Of a DNA stretch of 10,585 nt, positions 1 through 6,342 are shown piece after piece. The stretch is from assembly GCA_964401385.1 (NCBI GenBank), contig CAYNYF010000109.1, forward strand, positions 1 through 10,585, read 5' to 3'. Each line of letters begins with the position of its first letter. Position 1 is the stretch's first letter. Source of the stretch: CAYNYF01 sp964401385 (GTDB lineage: Bacteria; Planctomycetota; Phycisphaerae; SM23-33). The position numbers and the translations under genes were made by a program. The notes under the pieces are model-generated. The model had not been told where the DNA came from and did not search any database. It worked only from the letters and a program-made list of their open reading frames with translations.

Positions 1-1
1 A

Positions 2-41
2 CATGTTGCCTATATCGGCACAACATGGCTGTTTTCAACAG
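2..41. repeat. Two small hairpins downstream of the DUF2203 gene
   Basis: The AT-richer left edge holds two inverted repeats. CATGTTGCC (2-10) pairs with GG-CAACATG (17-27) across a CA bulge. CTGTT (29-33) pairs with AACAG (37-41) around a TTC loop. They lie just past the stop codon of the minus-strand DUF2203 gene, so they could mark its 3' end. No T-run follows on the minus strand, so a classical intrinsic terminator is not supported. An operator for a gene beyond the left edge is equally possible. Confidence 0.3.
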
Positions 42-59
42 AGCAGTAGCGTCCCCTGT

Positions 60-524
60 TTACGCGCCGGCCGGGGCCACCCGGCTGACGCCGATCAGCT
101 CCGCGATCGGCCTGCGCTGCATGAAGTCGCCGTCGGGCTCGTGCCAGTGTGAGATTCGCTCCTCCCCCAGCCGCCAGCACAGGTGCACGATCCGCCCGCC
201 GACGAAGGCGGGGAAATCGGCCTCGCCGCGGTCCAGGTCGCGCAGCTCCGCCCCCACCGCCGCCAGCTCGCTCATGTGCTCCTCCAGCCGGCTGACGGAT
301 ACGCCCATCTCCTCCTGGAGGCGTTGGATCTCCTCAATGGATCCGCAGCGTTGGAGCTTCTCCAGCCTGCTCTGCGTCTGCAAGAGGTGGGAATACATGG
401 CCGACGCGTCGGCGACGATGCTGCGGACTAAAACCAGGGACCGCTGGGCCCGGTCCAGGGAGAATAGCTCTCGGACCCCGTCGATCACCCGTCGGCATCC
501 GGCAACGTTAGCGTGTCGATCCAT
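60..524 (-). CDS. DUF2203 family protein
   Basis: A 154-residue protein recognised as DUF2203, a small soluble bacterial family of unknown function. The N-terminal part (about residues 21-45, beginning FSLDRAQ) matches the family's opening 'FTLEEAN..LPLV' helix. Residues 46-92 form a charged, probably coiled-coil helix. The C-terminal signature is well preserved: GAELRDLDRGEADFPA (91-106), then VHLCWRLGE (113-121), then ISHWHEPDG (124-132). The length is slightly above the usual 110-140. The ATG start is set by GGGAGG (531-536 on the opposite strand) six bases upstream. The gene is divergent from truB, 236 bases away, and has no same-strand partner in the window. No catalytic role can be assigned; the conserved CWR and WHE residues suggest a fixed binding surface. 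Confidence 0.88.
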   Translation of the reverse strand: MDRHANVAGCRRVIDGVRELFSLDRAQRSLVLVRSIVADASAMYSHLLQTQSRLEKLQRCGSIEEIQRLQEEMGVSVSRLEEHMSELAAVGAELRDLDRGEADFPAFVGGRIVHLCWRLGEERISHWHEPDGDFMQRRPIAELIGVSRVAPAGA

Positions 525-666
525 CCGGCACCTCCCGCAATCCTTTGCTACCCGTTCGACTTCGGTGCCTCAGCGCCTGGAGATGATATCGGGCAAAGAT
601 CGTCTCCGCCATTAGAGCCAGAGGATTTCTTTTTCGCGGACCGGGTGGGGGCGACGTTCTGCCCAC

Positions 667-694
667 TTGCGATCCGGGCGCGTGCGCTTAGGAT
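667..694 (+). promoter_or_regulatory. Possible sigma70-type promoter for truB
   Basis: TTGCGA (667-672) and TAGGAT (689-694) are separated by 16 bases, and each matches four of six positions of the -35 and -10 consensus. They lie about 65 bases before the truB start, in the only gap that could hold its promoter. Such matches arise by chance and sigma preferences of this lineage are unknown, so this is a weak call. Confidence 0.2.
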
Positions 695-760
695 TGGGCC
701 GGCGGGCGCCGGTCGAATCCATCGGCGGCCAGACCCCGCCAGGAGAATGGAAGCGAGGCG

Positions 761-1651
761 ATGTTCGCCCTTCTGAACGTCTACAAGCCGCCGGGGATCA
801 CCAGCTTCGACGTGATTCGCCACCTTCGCCGGCAAATCGGGCGAAAGGTCAAGATCGGCCACGCCGGCACGCTCGACCCCATGGCCGAGGGCGTGCTGCT
901 GGTGTTGCTGGGCCCGGCCACGCGGCTGGCCGACGTGCTGCACGCCTACGAGAAGGAGTACGTGGTCACCGGCGAGCTGGGCGCGACCAGCAGCACCGAC
1001 GACGCCGAGGGCGAAATTCAGCCGATGCCCGGCGCCGCGCCTCCGGCCGCGGAGGCGGTGGCCGCGGCGGTGCGGCAGTTCGTGGGCAGGATTCGGCAGG
1101 TTCCCCCGGCGCATTCGGCGGTGAAGGTGGGCGGGCGGCGGGCCTACGAGCTGGCCCGCCAGGGCAAGCGGCCGGACCTCACCGGCCGCGAGGTCGTCGT
1201 CCACGAACTGGAGATCCTGCATTACGATTGGCCGGAGCTCAGGCTGCGGGTTGTCTGCGGGACCGGAACCTACATCCGCGCGATCGTCCGCGACGTCGGT
1301 CGGCAGCTTGAGGTCGGGGGCTACTGCAAGGAGCTGATCCGCACGCGCATCGGGCCCTTTCCGGCCGAGGCGGCGGCGACAATGGAAGCCCTCGAGGCCG
1401 GCCCGATCGAGGGCCTGCTCATCGACCCGGTCGAGGCCATCCCGGCCGAGGCCCGCCTGCCCGTCAGCGACGCCCAGTGGCGCCGGCTGGCGCTGGGGCA
1501 GGCGGTGGAATATACTTCCCTGCCCGCATCGGCCCGGGACCAGAAGGTGCTGGGGGCGGTGGACCCGGCCGGGCGACTGGTGGCGCTGGTCCGCCCGGAC
1601 CCGGGCGGCGGCGGCATTCGCCCGGTCAAGGTGCTGGCCGGCGGCAGTTGA
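761..1651 (+). CDS. truB: tRNA pseudouridine(55) synthase TruB
   Basis: A 296-residue TruB, which isomerises U55 in the T-arm of tRNAs in the cytoplasm. The N-terminus NVYKPPGITSFDV (6-18) is the family's opening motif. HAGTLDPMAEG (34-44) contains the catalytic aspartate D39. YEKEYVVTGELG (63-74) carries the conserved active-site tyrosine. Q-x-PPAHSAVKVGGRRAY (113-129), GTYIRAIVRDVG (169-180) and LIRTRIGPF (192-200) follow in the expected order. Residues about 230-293 form the C-terminal PUA-like domain. The length is normal for the family. This ATG is preferred because the protein then opens exactly at the family's N-terminus; a GAGG lies only two bases upstream and GGAG lies 15 bases upstream, so the ribosome site is not textbook. 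Unlike in many bacteria, it is not flanked by infB, rbfA or ribF. A URO-D-family gene follows after 49 bases. Confidence 0.97.
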   Translation: MFALLNVYKPPGITSFDVIRHLRRQIGRKVKIGHAGTLDPMAEGVLLVLLGPATRLADVLHAYEKEYVVTGELGATSSTDDAEGEIQPMPGAAPPAAEAVAAAVRQFVGRIRQVPPAHSAVKVGGRRAYELARQGKRPDLTGREVVVHELEILHYDWPELRLRVVCGTGTYIRAIVRDVGRQLEVGGYCKELIRTRIGPFPAEAAATMEALEAGPIEGLLIDPVEAIPAEARLPVSDAQWRRLALGQAVEYTSLPASARDQKVLGAVDPAGRLVALVRPDPGGGGIRPVKVLAGGS

Positions 1652-1700
1652 GCCGGCCGCGGACGGCGGGGCCGACCGGGCGATCCGCACGGAGTGAGCC

Positions 1701-2873
1701 ATGGACTCGCGCGAACGAATGCTGGCGGCGATCGAGGGCGCCCGGCCCGACCGCGTTCCCCTTTCCTTCATGATCTTCCAGGCGCTCACCGGGCGGACAA
1801 ACGGCTGGCGGGACTTCCTCGAAACGTCGCTGGGCATGGGGCTGGACGCGGTGGTGTACCTGCACAACGTCCAGCCGGAAGCCTGGGCCGAGCACTCCGA
1901 CGCGCCCGGCGTACCGGTGCACTTCGGCGAGGGCGTCTCCGTCCGCGAGTGGCGGGAGGCGCCGCCGGGCAGGCGATACCCGCTGCTGCACAAGCAGTAC
2001 GTCACGCCGGCCGGAACGCTCTCGTGCGCGGTCAATCAGACCGACGACTGGCCCTACGGCGACCACGTGCCCTTCCTGGACGACTACATCGAGCCCCGGG
2101 CCGAGAAGTTCCCGGTGGCCACCGTTGACGACCTGCCGGCGCTGAAGCACCTGCTGGCCGAGCCGGCGGCCGAGGACATTCGCCGCTGCCGGGAGGCGTG
2201 GAAGGCGCCCCGGCGGTTGGCGGCCGAGAACGGGCTGCTGCTGGCGGGCGGCTGGGGCGTGGCCGCCGACGCCGCCGCCTGGCTGGTCGGGCTACTCAAC
2301 GCCGTGCTGGCCGGGGTCGACCGGCCGGAGTTCCTCGACGCCCTGCTGGAGGTCATCGGCAACTGGAACCGCCGCCGCATGGAGATCGTCCTGGAAGAGG
2401 GCGTGGACCTGTTCGTTCGCCGCGGGTGGTATGAGGGGACCAGCTTCTGGTCGCCGCGGTCGTATCGCCGGTTCCTGCTGCCGCGGCTGAAGCGGGAGGT
2501 CAAGCTCGCCCACCAGGCCGGGGCCAAATTCGGCTACATCATGTCCGTGGGGGCGCTGCAACTCGCCGACGTGATCGTGGAAGCGGGCGTGGACGTGGTC
2601 ATCGGCGTCGAGGACGTGCAGGACCGCGGCATGGACCTGGCGAAGCTCAAGGCCAGGACGCGCGGAAAGCTGGGGCTGTGGGGCGGGGTCAACGGCTTCG
2701 TCACCATGGAGGCCGGAACCGACGAGCAGATTCTCGCCACCACCGCCCGCGCCATCCAGACCCTCGGCCCGGACGGCTTCATCCTCTCGCCGGTGGACAA
2801 CATCCGCAACCCCTCGGCCGAGGTGTGGCGCAAGGTGCTGCTGTTCATCGAGGCCTGGAAGCGGGCCGTGTAG
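1701..2873 (+). CDS. URO-D-family protein lacking HemE and zinc motifs
   Basis: A 390-residue protein of the uroporphyrinogen decarboxylase superfamily, a (beta/alpha)8 barrel that includes HemE and the cobamide methyltransferases MtaA/MtbA. The start MDSRERMLAAIEGARPDRVP (1-20) is the typical 'R..ALxxxxPDRVP' opening. The C-terminal half has AGVDVVIGVEDVQD (295-308), KLGLWGGVNG (323-332) and GFILSPVDNI (359-368), all diagnostic of the barrel. It lacks the HemE arginine motif (MRQAGR), so it is not the haem enzyme. At the usual HxC position of MtaA-type zinc methyltransferases it reads YIMSVG (279-284), so the metal ligands are missing too. GGAG (1691-1694) six bases upstream supports the ATG. 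It is probably cotranscribed with truB. The substrate is unknown; members of this group are abundant in planctomycetes and are usually unnamed. Confidence 0.88.
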   Translation: MDSRERMLAAIEGARPDRVPLSFMIFQALTGRTNGWRDFLETSLGMGLDAVVYLHNVQPEAWAEHSDAPGVPVHFGEGVSVREWREAPPGRRYPLLHKQYVTPAGTLSCAVNQTDDWPYGDHVPFLDDYIEPRAEKFPVATVDDLPALKHLLAEPAAEDIRRCREAWKAPRRLAAENGLLLAGGWGVAADAAAWLVGLLNAVLAGVDRPEFLDALLEVIGNWNRRRMEIVLEEGVDLFVRRGWYEGTSFWSPRSYRRFLLPRLKREVKLAHQAGAKFGYIMSVGALQLADVIVEAGVDVVIGVEDVQDRGMDLAKLKARTRGKLGLWGGVNGFVTMEAGTDEQILATTARAIQTLGPDGFILSPVDNIRNPSAEVWRKVLLFIEAWKRAV

Positions 2874-2879
2874 ATCGCC

Positions 2880-2899
2880 CGCGCGACGCGTGTGTTTTT
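2880..2899 (+). terminator. Weak intrinsic terminator candidate
   Basis: Seven bases after the URO-D stop, CGCG (2880-2883) can pair with CGCG (2887-2890) around CGA, and five T residues follow at 2895-2899. The stem is only four pairs and the T-run is offset by four bases, so this is a tentative 3' end for the truB/URO-D unit. The stronger hairpins of the repeat element about 100 bases downstream could do the same job. Confidence 0.25.
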
Positions 2900-2960
2900 C
2901 GTGAACTCCCATGCCCCGGCCCAGCGGGACAGCCTCTCGCCCATACAGTAGTTCAGTTGG

Positions 2961-3108
2961 CTCCTACGGGAAGCCCGAAGGGCTGGTAGATTTTAGCCGG
3001 GGGCGTGAGCCCCCGGTGCATGGGCGCCGACAAACTCCAGCCCCGGAGGGGCGAAAGAGAGAACCGCAAGGGTCACGACAGCTCCCGGCCGGGCGAGTCT
3101 TTACTCGC
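2961..3108 (+). repeat. Structured intergenic repeat, element A
   Basis: A chain of hairpins fills the convergent gap. AGCCC/GGGCT sits around GAA (2972-2984). After the linker TTTTAG comes a perfect 8-bp stem, CCGGGGGC and GCCCCCGG, around a GNRA-type GTGA loop (2997-3016). A 23-base spacer leads to GCCCC/GGGGC around GGA (3040-3052). Further on, GCGAGT/ACTCGC pairs around CTTT (3093-3108). The order hairpin, TTAG, GNRA hairpin, spacer, GCCCC-NNN-GGGGC recurs in element B (4809-4998). It resembles the dispersed non-coding repeats seen between genes in planctomycete and related genomes. It could also act as a bidirectional terminator between the two converging genes. Strand is given as the orientation of the GNRA loop. 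Confidence 0.65.
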
Positions 3109-4618
3109 GGTGAGGGCTGCCCTTCTCGAACTGCCGCAGGCGGGCGGCGAAGCTCCTGGCGGCGTTGGGCTTGCCGAGGCTCTCGGCCATGGCAACGGCT
3201 CGCCCGGCGGTCTTGACGGCGTCGTCGAAGCGGCCGGCCTCGGCGTAGGCGGCGGCCAGCGTGTCCAGGCAGTTGGCGGCGAAGATGTTCGGCCGGTCGG
3301 GCTCCACCGCCGCCTTGCAGGCCCGCTCGGACATGCGGACGGCCTCGGCGCCGTTCCGCAGTTTCGGGTCCCTGTCGGTCGCCCGAAGCCAGGCGAAGTG
3401 GTTCAGGGCCGGGGCATAGTCGCCGTCGGCCCGGACGGCGTCGTAGTAGAGCTTGATGGCCGCGGCCATATCTCCGGTCTTCTGCACGGTGAGGCCGCGA
3501 TCGTACAGCCGCTTGGCGGCGACGGGCTCGGGCGCCCTGCCCGAGGGGCTGGCCCCGGCCGGTCGCGGGTGCAGCTTCAGGATGACCGCCTTGACCAGCG
3601 CCGTCATCGAGTGGGGCGCAGTCTCCGGGACGACCGTCTTGGGCTGGGGATACCAGCTCTGGACGACGTACCGCGTCGGCTTTCCGCCGCCGGCGACGTA
3701 GGCGTCGACCATCTTCAGCGTCCGCTCATAAAAGGCCTTCTCGGATTTCTTCCCGCCGGCCTCGGAGTTGACGATGAGGTTGAAGTCCAGTTCGCGCGAG
3801 CGGGCGAAGTCCTCATACGCCCGCACCCGGCCGATCCAATCGACCTTCTTCGGGTCGGCCAGCTTGACGGAGCGATGCTCGCCGATGGCGTATTCATACG
3901 GGTTGTCCACGGTGACGCCGGCGAAGGTCAGCCCGGCCGAGTCGGCCTTCGCGAGCACCTTCGTGACGACCTCGTGGTAGTCGCCCCAGTCCTGGCGCTT
4001 GGGCCCGCGGGCGTGGTAGGAGACGTCCCCGCGATAGCCCCAGTTGGGGAAGTTGGTCAGCAGGAAGAAGCGGATCTCCGGGTGGGCCTTCCGCACCGCC
4101 CGCATGTAGTCCATCAGCTCGGCCGTGCACTTGGCGACCGACGTGAAGCCCTTCCTGCCCCGGGGCGGATACAGCAGCCGTCGGACGGGCCCGTCCAGGT
4201 CGAGGAAGTCCACCTTCCCCCCGGCCTGATACCAGCGGTCGATCTTCCGCAGCTCGATCGCGGCCGACTTCTCGCCGTTGGTCTCATCCAGCGGGGCGAA
4301 GCCCAGCGTGCCGCCGCACTCGATAGCCACCTGGATGCGGTTTTCCTTGAGCATCGCGGCCAGTGCGGCGAGCTTGTCGGCCGGGGCCTTCTGGAGCGTG
4401 CCGATGTAGATCTTGATCCCCGAAACGTGCTTCTTCACGAAGTCCCAGCCGGCGTCGGCGCCCAGCAGCGCCAACGGATCGCGGTGGCACATCCAGACTT
4501 CCGGGTCCTTCACGCGGGCGGCGGGCTTGCCCGCGGCATCCTCAGCGGCAGCGGCGTGAGGACACAACGTACCAAAGACCGTCATGACGACGATTGAAGC
4601 AAGAGTTCGACGTAACAT
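3101..4618 (-). CDS. Exported barrel-like protein with C-terminal TPRs
   Basis: A 505-residue protein of no family I can name. It opens with a Sec signal peptide: a charged MLRR, a hydrophobic core (6-19) and a likely cleavage after the AAAA at 22-25. Residues about 36-350 show the beta-strand rhythm of a glycoside-hydrolase-like (beta/alpha) barrel: GIKIYIGT (67-74), VAIECGG (97-103), VDFLDLDGP (136-144), FFLLTNFPNWGY (184-195), VTVDNPYEY (235-243), LIVNSEAGG (281-289) and VVQSWYPQP (318-326). E100, D140 or D142, D238, E242 and E286 sit at strand ends and are candidate acidic active-site residues. Residues about 367-480 look like TPR repeats (for example AIKLYYDAV and LAAAYAEAGRFDDAV). The internal ATG is chosen over a GTG 33 bases upstream because it begins the signal peptide directly and has AAGGTG six bases upstream. 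Carbohydrate hydrolysis is an inference only. Confidence 0.8.
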   Translation of the reverse strand: MLRRTLASIVVMTVFGTLCPHAAAAEDAAGKPAARVKDPEVWMCHRDPLALLGADAGWDFVKKHVSGIKIYIGTLQKAPADKLAALAAMLKENRIQVAIECGGTLGFAPLDETNGEKSAAIELRKIDRWYQAGGKVDFLDLDGPVRRLLYPPRGRKGFTSVAKCTAELMDYMRAVRKAHPEIRFFLLTNFPNWGYRGDVSYHARGPKRQDWGDYHEVVTKVLAKADSAGLTFAGVTVDNPYEYAIGEHRSVKLADPKKVDWIGRVRAYEDFARSRELDFNLIVNSEAGGKKSEKAFYERTLKMVDAYVAGGGKPTRYVVQSWYPQPKTVVPETAPHSMTALVKAVILKLHPRPAGASPSGRAPEPVAAKRLYDRGLTVQKTGDMAAAIKLYYDAVRADGDYAPALNHFAWLRATDRDPKLRNGAEAVRMSERACKAAVEPDRPNIFAANCLDTLAAAYAEAGRFDDAVKTAGRAVAMAESLGKPNAARSFAARLRQFEKGSPHRE

Positions 4619-4624
4619 GGATCG

Positions 4625-4630
4625 CACCTT
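4625..4630 (-). promoter_or_regulatory. Ribosome binding site deciding the start of the exported protein
   Basis: On the minus strand this reads AAGGTG, followed by six bases and then the ATG at 4618. It favours that ATG over the in-frame GTG at 4651, which has no comparable site. Confidence 0.6.
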
Positions 4631-4639
4631 AACACTCCC

Positions 4640-4684
4640 GCGGGCAGGCACCAGCCCGCCTCGGTCGTCTGGCGGGTGCCCGCC
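4640..4684. repeat. Two overlapping GC-rich inverted repeats in a 5' leader
   Basis: CGGGC/GCCCG (4640-4657) encloses GGCACC, and GGCGGG/CCCGCC (4671-4684) encloses TG. The right arm of the first can also pair with the left arm of the second, so two alternative folds exist. They lie just upstream of the exported-protein gene and would be in its mRNA leader if transcription starts further upstream. The motif style (GGGCGGGCACCCGCC on the minus strand) resembles dispersed intergenic repeats rather than a known riboswitch. Confidence 0.5.
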
Positions 4685-4808
4685 CTACGACGCGGCGACG
4701 CTCGAGCATTATTGCCCCCGCGGCCGGGCGCCGCAAGGCGAGATTCGGCTGGCCTGTCCCCAGTTTTCCGAACCGCTCTGGGAGCTGGCAACTACGTGGG
4801 TGGCAAGA

Positions 4809-4998
4809 GCCCCAGGGGGGCGTCTTTCTTAGCCCCGCGCCAGAGCACCGGGGGAATCGGCGGAGGAAGCAGCGCAGCCCCATCGGGGCGTCTTGACGGG
4901 GTGGGGAGGTAAGACGCCCCTACGGGGCTCCAGGGCGACGAAGCCCTCCACCTCCCAGGGCTCGCGCCCTGGGCTAAGAAAGGCGCCCCTACCGGGGC
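4809..4998. repeat. Mirror-symmetric structured repeat, element B
   Basis: Four short hairpins share the form GCCCC-N(3-4)-GGGGC: 4809-4821, 4877-4889, 4916-4928 and 4985-4998. The first two are followed by GTCTT and the last two are preceded by AAGAC or AAGAAAG, so the left pair and right pair point towards each other. The outer pair gives imperfect terminal inverted repeats of about 30 bases (GCCCC..GGGGCG, then CTTTCTTAGCCC). The right half has a perfect 8-bp stem CCCAGGGC/GCCCTGGG (4954-4973) whose loop on the minus strand is GCGA, a GNRA type. The left half has a degenerate counterpart, CCCCG/CGGGG (4833-4853). No reading frame looks real. It could be a MITE-like element or two convergent copies of the element A type. 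Confidence 0.65.
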
Positions 4999-5071
4999 TA
5001 CCCATGGAACTGGGGATGCGACAGCAGATTCGTCGGCGGCGCCCGCCCCCCGGCCGGGTCTTCATCCGGCG

Positions 5072-6280
5072 CTACTTGGTGTATTCGCCCTTGTATCGCG
5101 GCTCGGTCAGTGCCGGCCACTTCGGGTCCAGCTTGGCCACGCCGTACCAGCCGCGGGCCAGGAACAGGGCGTCGGTGACGGCGATGGCGACCATCGCCTC
5201 GGCCACGGGATAGATCCGCGGGCAGATGCTCACGTCGCGGCGGGTGATGGCGGCCAGCTTGCCGGCCTTCATCTTCATCATGTCCACCGTGTCCTGGTCC
5301 AGCGACAGCGTCGGCGTGGGCTTGACGAACAGCCGCAGGAGCAGGTCCTCGCCGTTGCTCATCCCGCCCAGGAAGCCGCCGCAGTGGTTGCTGCGGAAGC
5401 GGACCTTGCCGTCGGCGAGGAAGGGCTGGTCGTTCCACTGACCGCCGGTCATGGCGGCGGCCTTGGCGCCGGCGCCGAACTCCAGCCCGGCGATCGCCCC
5501 GATGCTGCACAGCCCGTGGGCGATGGTGGCCTTGAGCTTGTCGAAGACCGGCTCGCCCAGCCCCGCCGGCACGCCGCGGGCGACGATCTCGATCGTCCCG
5601 CCGGCCGTGTCGCCCGCCTCGCGGACCTCCAGCAGGTCGGCGATCATCTTCTCCGCCGCCTCCGGGTCGCAGCAGTTCAGGTCGTTGGTGCGGTAGTTCT
5701 CTTTCAATTCCTCGAAGGTCATGGTCCCGTCGGAGAGGCAGCGCCCCTTGATTCCGTGCGAGACGATCACGTGGGAGAGGATCTCGACGCCGTCGCGGGC
5801 GAGGATCTGCTTGGCGACGGCCCCGCCGGCGACGCGCCCGACGGTCTCGCGCCCGCTGGCCCGGCCGGCGCCGCACCAGTCGCCGTGCTCGCCGTACTTG
5901 TAGAAGAAGTTGACCTCGGCGTGGGCGGGGCGGATGACGTCCTTGACTTCGCGGTACTGGTCGATGTGGACCTTCTGCGTGTCCACGTTGCGGATCACCA
6001 GCCCCACCGGGGCGCCGGTGGTCCTGCCCTCAAACAGCCCCGAGACGACCTCGACGAGGTCGGTCTCCTTCCGCGGGGAGTCCAGCTTGCTCTGGCCCGG
6101 GCGGCGCTTGTACAGCTCCTCCTGGATCCTGGCCACGTCCAGCTCGATGCCCGGGGGCACGCCGTTGACGATGGCCAGCAGCGCCCCGCCGTAGCCGGCG
6201 CCGTCCTTGCTGGCGTGCCAGCCGTAGCTCTCTCCGCAGGTGGTTACCTGAAAGACCCGTCCAAACGTGTTTCCCAGCAC
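5072..6280 (-). CDS. aroC: Chorismate synthase
   Basis: A 402-residue AroC, which makes chorismate from EPSP by a flavin-dependent 1,4-elimination, the last step of the shikimate pathway. The opening GNTFGRVFQVTT (3-14), RPAHAE (117-122), AGRASGRETVGRVAGGAVAK (138-157), PAGLGEPVFDKL (238-249), NHCGGFLGGMSNGE (298-311) and KPTPT (320-324) follow the family order. It is about 40 residues longer than the E. coli enzyme. Oddities: the near-invariant GESHG reads GESYG (16-20), followed by an insertion (about 21-32) containing a histidine at 22; GGRSSARET reads AGRASGRET; and the usual GRHDPC segment reads RRDVSIC (347-353). The second conserved histidine, H120, is kept. The start codon is GTG, supported by AAGGAG seven bases upstream. 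It lies downstream of aroA on the same strand, across a repeat-filled gap of 229 bases. Confidence 0.95.
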   Translation of the reverse strand: MLGNTFGRVFQVTTCGESYGWHASKDGAGYGGALLAIVNGVPPGIELDVARIQEELYKRRPGQSKLDSPRKETDLVEVVSGLFEGRTTGAPVGLVIRNVDTQKVHIDQYREVKDVIRPAHAEVNFFYKYGEHGDWCGAGRASGRETVGRVAGGAVAKQILARDGVEILSHVIVSHGIKGRCLSDGTMTFEELKENYRTNDLNCCDPEAAEKMIADLLEVREAGDTAGGTIEIVARGVPAGLGEPVFDKLKATIAHGLCSIGAIAGLEFGAGAKAAAMTGGQWNDQPFLADGKVRFRSNHCGGFLGGMSNGEDLLLRLFVKPTPTLSLDQDTVDMMKMKAGKLAAITRRDVSICPRIYPVAEAMVAIAVTDALFLARGWYGVAKLDPKWPALTEPRYKGEYTK

Positions 6281-6287
6281 GGAATGT

Positions 6288-6293
6288 CTCCTT
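6288..6293 (-). promoter_or_regulatory. Strong ribosome binding site for the GTG start of aroC
   Basis: On the minus strand this is AAGGAG with seven bases to the GTG at 6280. It justifies the non-ATG start and also shows that aroC can be translated independently, without coupling to aroA. Confidence 0.75.
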
Positions 6294-6342
6294 CACTCTC
6301 CAAAGCCGGAGTCGGGAGCCGGGCAAAACCGAGCCGCCTCGG

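Larger units (their letters stand above)
4619..5071. other. Gene-free, hairpin-rich stretch of 453 bases
   Basis: No frame on either strand here looks coding. From the left it holds the ribosome site of the exported-protein gene, a GC-rich hairpin pair (4640-4684), about 120 bases in which I see no structure or gene, the mirror-symmetric element B (4809-4998), and about 70 bases of GC-rich sequence up to the aroC stop. No clear promoter for the downstream exported-protein gene is visible, so it may be read from within this stretch or from aroC. Confidence 0.7.

Noticed and set aside
548..2035. Minus-strand open frame covering truB
   Set aside because: Antisense to truB and to the start of the URO-D gene, both of which have clear family motifs on the plus strand.
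1701..2873. Either URO-D-family protein being HemE of haem synthesis
   Set aside because: Both lack the conserved N-terminal arginine motif (MRQAGR) of true uroporphyrinogen decarboxylase, and no other haem gene is nearby.
3005..4597. Long open frame antisense to the exported-protein gene
   Set aside because: It is opposite a gene with a clear signal peptide and ribosome site, and its composition (Gly, Arg, Val, Asp-rich without motifs) is typical of the antisense frame of GC-rich genes.
4893..5213. Small open frames across element B with PRRG-like translations
   Set aside because: They are translations of the hairpin repeat itself. Such repeat-derived frames are commonly mis-annotated as proteins.
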